The position numbers were made by a program, and so were the translations under genes. Below are positions 6,885 through 8,288 of a stretch of DNA of 8,288 nucleotides, piece after piece (positions within the stretch are counted from its first letter, which is position 1; the number at the start of each line of letters is the position of its first letter). Below the pieces are notes generated by a model. That model saw only the letters and a list, made by a program, of their open reading frames with translations, searched no databases and was not told the origin of the DNA. The stretch is from positions 1 to 8,288 of the forward strand of contig CALEIO010000192.1 of NCBI GenBank assembly GCA_937875885.1, in the 5' to 3' direction. The DNA is from an uncultured Clostridia bacterium. GTDB lineage: Bacteria > Bacillota > Clostridia > Oscillospirales > Acutalibacteraceae.

Positions 6885-6886
6885 CA
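6878..6886 (+). promoter_or_regulatory. Perfect DnaA box overlapping the comM -35
   Basis: TTATCCACA matches the consensus DnaA box TTATnCACA exactly, in its highest-affinity form. It covers the comM -35 hexamer, so bound DnaA could block RNA polymerase. A one-mismatch relative (TTGTGCACA, minus strand, 6827-6819) lies in the comM leader. Regulation by DnaA is inference, and a single box may be chance. Confidence 0.5.
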
Positions 6887-6959
6887 CAAAAAAACAAAGC
6901 CCGTTTTGGCTATTTTGTATATATTAGGGGGAATAATCACCAAAAATCAAAAAAGTGCA

Positions 6960-6988
6960 TTGACTGGCAAATTTTTATTTCATAAAAT
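6960..6988 (+). promoter_or_regulatory. Sigma-A promoter of the SigH-like gene
   Basis: The -35 is TTGACT (6960-6965), with a 17-bp spacer and -10 TAAAAT (6983-6988); each hexamer has one mismatch. An overlapping TATAAT at 6988-6993 would need a 22-bp spacer and is less likely. Transcription would start near 6995, about 27 nt before the TTG at 7022. Confidence 0.72.
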
Positions 6989-7007
6989 ATAATTGTATTA
7001 TTGGCAT

Positions 7008-7015
7008 TGAGAGGT
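7008..7015 (+). promoter_or_regulatory. Ribosome binding site deciding the sigma factor start
   Basis: TGAGAGGT has its AGAGG core 7 nt before TTG at 7022. The upstream in-frame TTG at 7001 would lie only about 6 nt from the predicted transcript start and has no Shine-Dalgarno, so 7022 is preferred. Confidence 0.65.
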
Positions 7016-7021
7016 ATCCGC

Positions 7022-7603
7022 TTGGACGCACACACACACAACACACCGCTGTCTGCCCTGACAGACCCCGAACTTGCTAAAGAGGTCTGCGCCGGTAACG
7101 ATGCGGCTTTTGAAGAAATGACCGGCAGATACAAAGGGCTCATCAGCCTGATTGCAAGCAAATATTCTGCTGCGGGGTTTGACCGCGCGGATTTTATGCA
7201 GGAGGGCCTCATAGCTTTACTCTCTGCCTGCAAAGCATACAACAACAAGGAACCTCGGGCGAGCTTCAAAAATTTTGCGGGAGTGTGCATCAACAACCGC
7301 TACCTTTCCGTTATCAGAAGCACCGCCACCAAGAGCGTCATCCCAACCGATAAAATTGTTCCCATTGAAGATGTCGAGATTTCGGACAGAAACAAAACAA
7401 ACCCAGAAAATCTCATCATCGAGCAGGAAAACATCCGTCAGTTTGCGCAGATTATACGCGACCGACTTTCCGAGCTGGAACTTAAAGTTTTAAGACTTTA
7501 TCTGGGCGGCAAGCCCTACTGCGAAATTGCAGAAGAATTATCCGTTTCTGCAAAATCCGTAGACAATGCCCTCCAGCGAATCCGCAAAAAGCTTGCTTAT
7601 TAA
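7022..7603 (+). CDS. SigH (Spo0H)-like RNA polymerase sigma factor
   Basis: A 193-residue sigma-70-family protein, closest in pattern to sigma-H (Spo0H), the transition-state and competence sigma factor of Firmicutes. Region 2 covers about residues 25-100 (AFEEMTGRYKGLI, then DFMQEGLIALLSACKAYN at 57-74 in region 2.2, and FAGVCINNRYLSVIRSTAT at 85-103, which parallels the SigH FAELCITRQIITAIKTAT). A variable linker follows. Region 4 is at about 145-192, with LSELELKVLRLYLGGKPYCE and a helix-turn-helix ending AKSVDNALQRIRKKL, nearly the SigH signature KSIDNALQRVKRKL. The protein is slightly shorter than B. subtilis SigH (about 218 residues), mainly at the ends. The start is TTG at 7022. It is divergent from comM, and the zinc-ribbon gene lies 106 nt downstream. 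No anti-sigma gene is adjacent. Whether it is the true SigH or a paralogue cannot be settled here. Confidence 0.85.
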   Translation: MDAHTHNTPLSALTDPELAKEVCAGNDAAFEEMTGRYKGLISLIASKYSAAGFDRADFMQEGLIALLSACKAYNNKEPRASFKNFAGVCINNRYLSVIRSTATKSVIPTDKIVPIEDVEISDRNKTNPENLIIEQENIRQFAQIIRDRLSELELKVLRLYLGGKPYCEIAEELSVSAKSVDNALQRIRKKLAY

Positions 7604-7619
7604 ACCCGTAGCTTTTTGC
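7584..7619 (+). other. Inverted repeat spanning the sigma factor stop codon
   Basis: GCAAAAAGCT (7584-7593) and AGCTTTTTGC (7610-7619) are perfect 10-bp arms around a 16-nt loop that contains the TAA. The stem is A/T-rich and the T run lies inside its 3' arm, so it is at best a weak terminator. It may instead protect the mRNA 3' end or let some transcription through to the zinc-ribbon gene. Confidence 0.45.
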
Positions 7620-7645
7620 TTAAATCCCGAATTTACGTATACACG

Positions 7646-7672
7646 TCCCGAAGCGGTAATTCCGCACTGGGA
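7646..7672 (+). other. Hairpin in the gap before the zinc-ribbon gene
   Basis: TCCC (7646-7649) pairs with GGGA (7669-7672) and GCGG (7653-7656) pairs with CCGC (7662-7665). A 3x3 internal loop separates the two helices and TAATT closes the hairpin. An A/T-rich tract follows. It could be a leaky terminator or a leader structure. I found no convincing promoter in the 106-nt gap. Confidence 0.35.
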
Positions 7673-7709
7673 TAAAAATATTATTATTTCCAAAGCGAGG
7701 TAAAATCCA

Positions 7710-7994
7710 ATGTACGAAGACAAGAAGATCATTTGCAAAGATTGCGGCGAGGAGTTTATTTTCTCCGCAGGTGAGCAGGAATTCTACGCAGAAAAAGGTC
7801 TTGCAAATGAGCCTCAGCGCTGCAAAGCTTGCAGAATGGCTCGCAAGAACGCTGGCAGACCTGCAAGAGAGAGACACGCTATCGTATGCGCTGACTGCGG
7901 TGCAGAGGACAGCATTCCTTTCGCTCCTATGGAGGGCAAGGACTACTACTGCAGAGCATGTTTAGACAAGAGAAGAGGCACAGACGCAGAATAA
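7710..7994 (+). CDS. Small two-module zinc-ribbon protein
   Basis: A 94-residue soluble protein with four CxxC pairs forming two putative zinc sites. The first module (residues 9-42: CKDC, then GEEFIFSAGEQEFYAEKGL, then CKAC) matches the zf-trcl-type probable zinc-ribbon domain, with the diagnostic F-x-A-GEQEFYAEKG and NEPxRCKACR stretches. A short basic linker (ARKNAGRPARERH) follows. The second module (CADC near residue 60, IPFAPMEGKDYYC, CRAC near 81) is the CxxC-x-CxxC ribbon often joined to the first in Firmicutes and Chloroflexi. The molecular function of this family is not known to me; binding of nucleic acid or protein is only plausible. The ATG at 7710 follows GAGGT with 8-nt spacing. 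It may be cotranscribed with the sigma factor, and tandem terminators follow. Confidence 0.85.
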   Translation: MYEDKKIICKDCGEEFIFSAGEQEFYAEKGLANEPQRCKACRMARKNAGRPARERHAIVCADCGAEDSIPFAPMEGKDYYCRACLDKRRGTDAE

Positions 7995-8024
7995 TTCTTC
8001 GGACATAGATTCGGATTATTTTTA
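7990..8024 (+). terminator. Possible first terminator of the zinc-ribbon gene
   Basis: AATAATTC (7990-7997, overlapping the stop codon) pairs with GGATTATT (8013-8020), including one G-U pair, around a 15-nt loop. A T-rich tract follows. The A/T-rich stem makes it weak, and the stronger hairpin at 8035 may be the real end. Confidence 0.4.
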
Positions 8025-8034
8025 TTTTGTGATG

Positions 8035-8067
8035 AACCCCCAAGGCAACTTGGGGGTTTTCTGTTTT
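8035..8067 (+). terminator. Strong Rho-independent terminator of the zinc-ribbon gene
   Basis: A perfect 10-bp stem (AACCCCCAAG with CTTGGGGGTT, 8035-8044 and 8049-8058) is closed by a GCAA tetraloop of the stable GNRA class and followed by TTTTCTGTTTT. It lies 40 nt after the stop codon. Confidence 0.9.
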
Positions 8068-8101
8068 CTCTGAGTCCCCTGCCCCACATATTTCTGATTC
8101 C

Positions 8102-8138
8102 AAAAAACATCCCCTCGTTTTGCGAGGGGATGTTTTTA
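8102..8138. terminator. Bidirectional Rho-independent terminator between convergent genes
   Basis: A perfect 15-bp stem (8103-8117 with 8123-8137; core CATCCCCTCG) closes a TTTTG loop and carries an A run on the left and a T run on the right, so it can work on either strand. It is 9 nt beyond the stop of the minus-strand gene at 8147, which is probably its main client, and it also backs up the plus-strand terminator at 8035. Confidence 0.9.
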
Positions 8139-8146
8139 TAAGTTAA

Positions 8147-8288
8147 TTATTCTTTTGTGGCTTCTACCTGGTCGGAGTAAACTGTACGAAGTACGCCGTC
8201 TGCATCGTAGTACATTACGTATGCCTTTGCAACCCAGGTCTGGCCAACTGTTACGCTGCCCTTACCCCAGGATGCTGTACCGCTGTTG
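8147..8288 (-). CDS. Unidentified protein, C-terminal 46 residues only
   Basis: The frame enters from the right edge and ends with TAA at 8149-8147. The visible end (ASWGKGSVTVGQTWVAKAYV, then MYYDADGVLRTVYSDQVEATKE) is rich in T, V, Y, S and G, alternates like beta-strands, and contains no cysteine. This recalls an Ig-like or beta-sandwich module at the end of a secreted or surface protein. There is no LPxTG or other visible anchor at this end. A terminator follows directly, so this is the last gene of its unit. I do not recognise the family, and the localisation is inference. Confidence 0.75.
   Translation of the reverse strand, partial: NSGTASWGKGSVTVGQTWVAKAYVMYYDADGVLRTVYSDQVEATKE

Noticed and set aside
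7001..7021. Sigma factor start at TTG 7001
   Set aside because: It would be about 6 nt from the predicted transcription start with no ribosome binding site; TTG 7022 has AGAGG at 7-nt spacing.
7620..7877. 85-codon minus-strand open frame opposite the zinc-ribbon gene
   Set aside because: It is antisense to a gene with clear CxxC motifs and ribosome binding site; no family resemblance.

Overview
The window reads as chromosomal DNA from a low-to-mid GC member of the Firmicutes, most likely a Clostridia-type anaerobe. The evidence is family content (a SigH/Spo0H-like sigma factor, a WalJ-RlmH gene pair, an RqcH/NFACT protein, a Cys-type MurA), sigma-A promoters close to consensus, strong Shine-Dalgarno sites, frequent TTG starts and compact Rho-independent terminators. 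I cannot name a genus. Most of the window is core housekeeping; no phage, transposon, CRISPR array, rRNA or tRNA was seen.

Layout, left to right. (1) 1-277, minus: the start of an ABC ATPase gene that runs off the left edge, with a near-consensus promoter at 326-354. Its protein looks chimeric. The first ~45 residues resemble LolD/MacB-type ATPases and the rest resembles the ATPase domain of an exporter half-transporter, with the switch at the Walker A motif. (2) 420-4844, minus: murA, then walJ, rlmH and rqcH in tight order. A promoter and a ~190-nt leader precede murA, a hairpin terminator lies between murA and walJ, and a second terminator follows rqcH. (3) 4845-5258: a 414-bp gap holding the murA promoter and leader. 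(4) 5259-6785, minus: comM (YifB family). (5) 6786-7021: a divergent intergenic region with promoters for comM (leftward) and a sigma factor (rightward), plus a perfect DnaA box overlapping the comM -35. (6) 7022-7994, plus: a SigH-like sigma factor and a small two-part zinc-ribbon protein. (7) 7990-8137: three hairpin terminators in a row, the last bidirectional. (8) 8147-8288, minus: the C-terminal end of an unidentified, possibly extracellular, protein.

How the genes relate: MurA makes the first committed peptidoglycan precursor. WalJ is a metallo-beta-lactamase-fold nuclease of the YycJ family, RlmH methylates 23S rRNA, and RqcH tails stalled nascent chains, so the minus-strand block combines cell wall, DNA maintenance and ribosome quality functions. 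ComM is a branch-migration helicase for transformation. Its divergent pairing with a SigH-type sigma factor suggests, but does not prove, a link to competence or transition-state control.

The two observations most worth following up are the in-frame ABC chimera at the left edge and the regulatory architecture between comM and the sigma gene. Four of the seven genes whose start is visible appear to begin with TTG.
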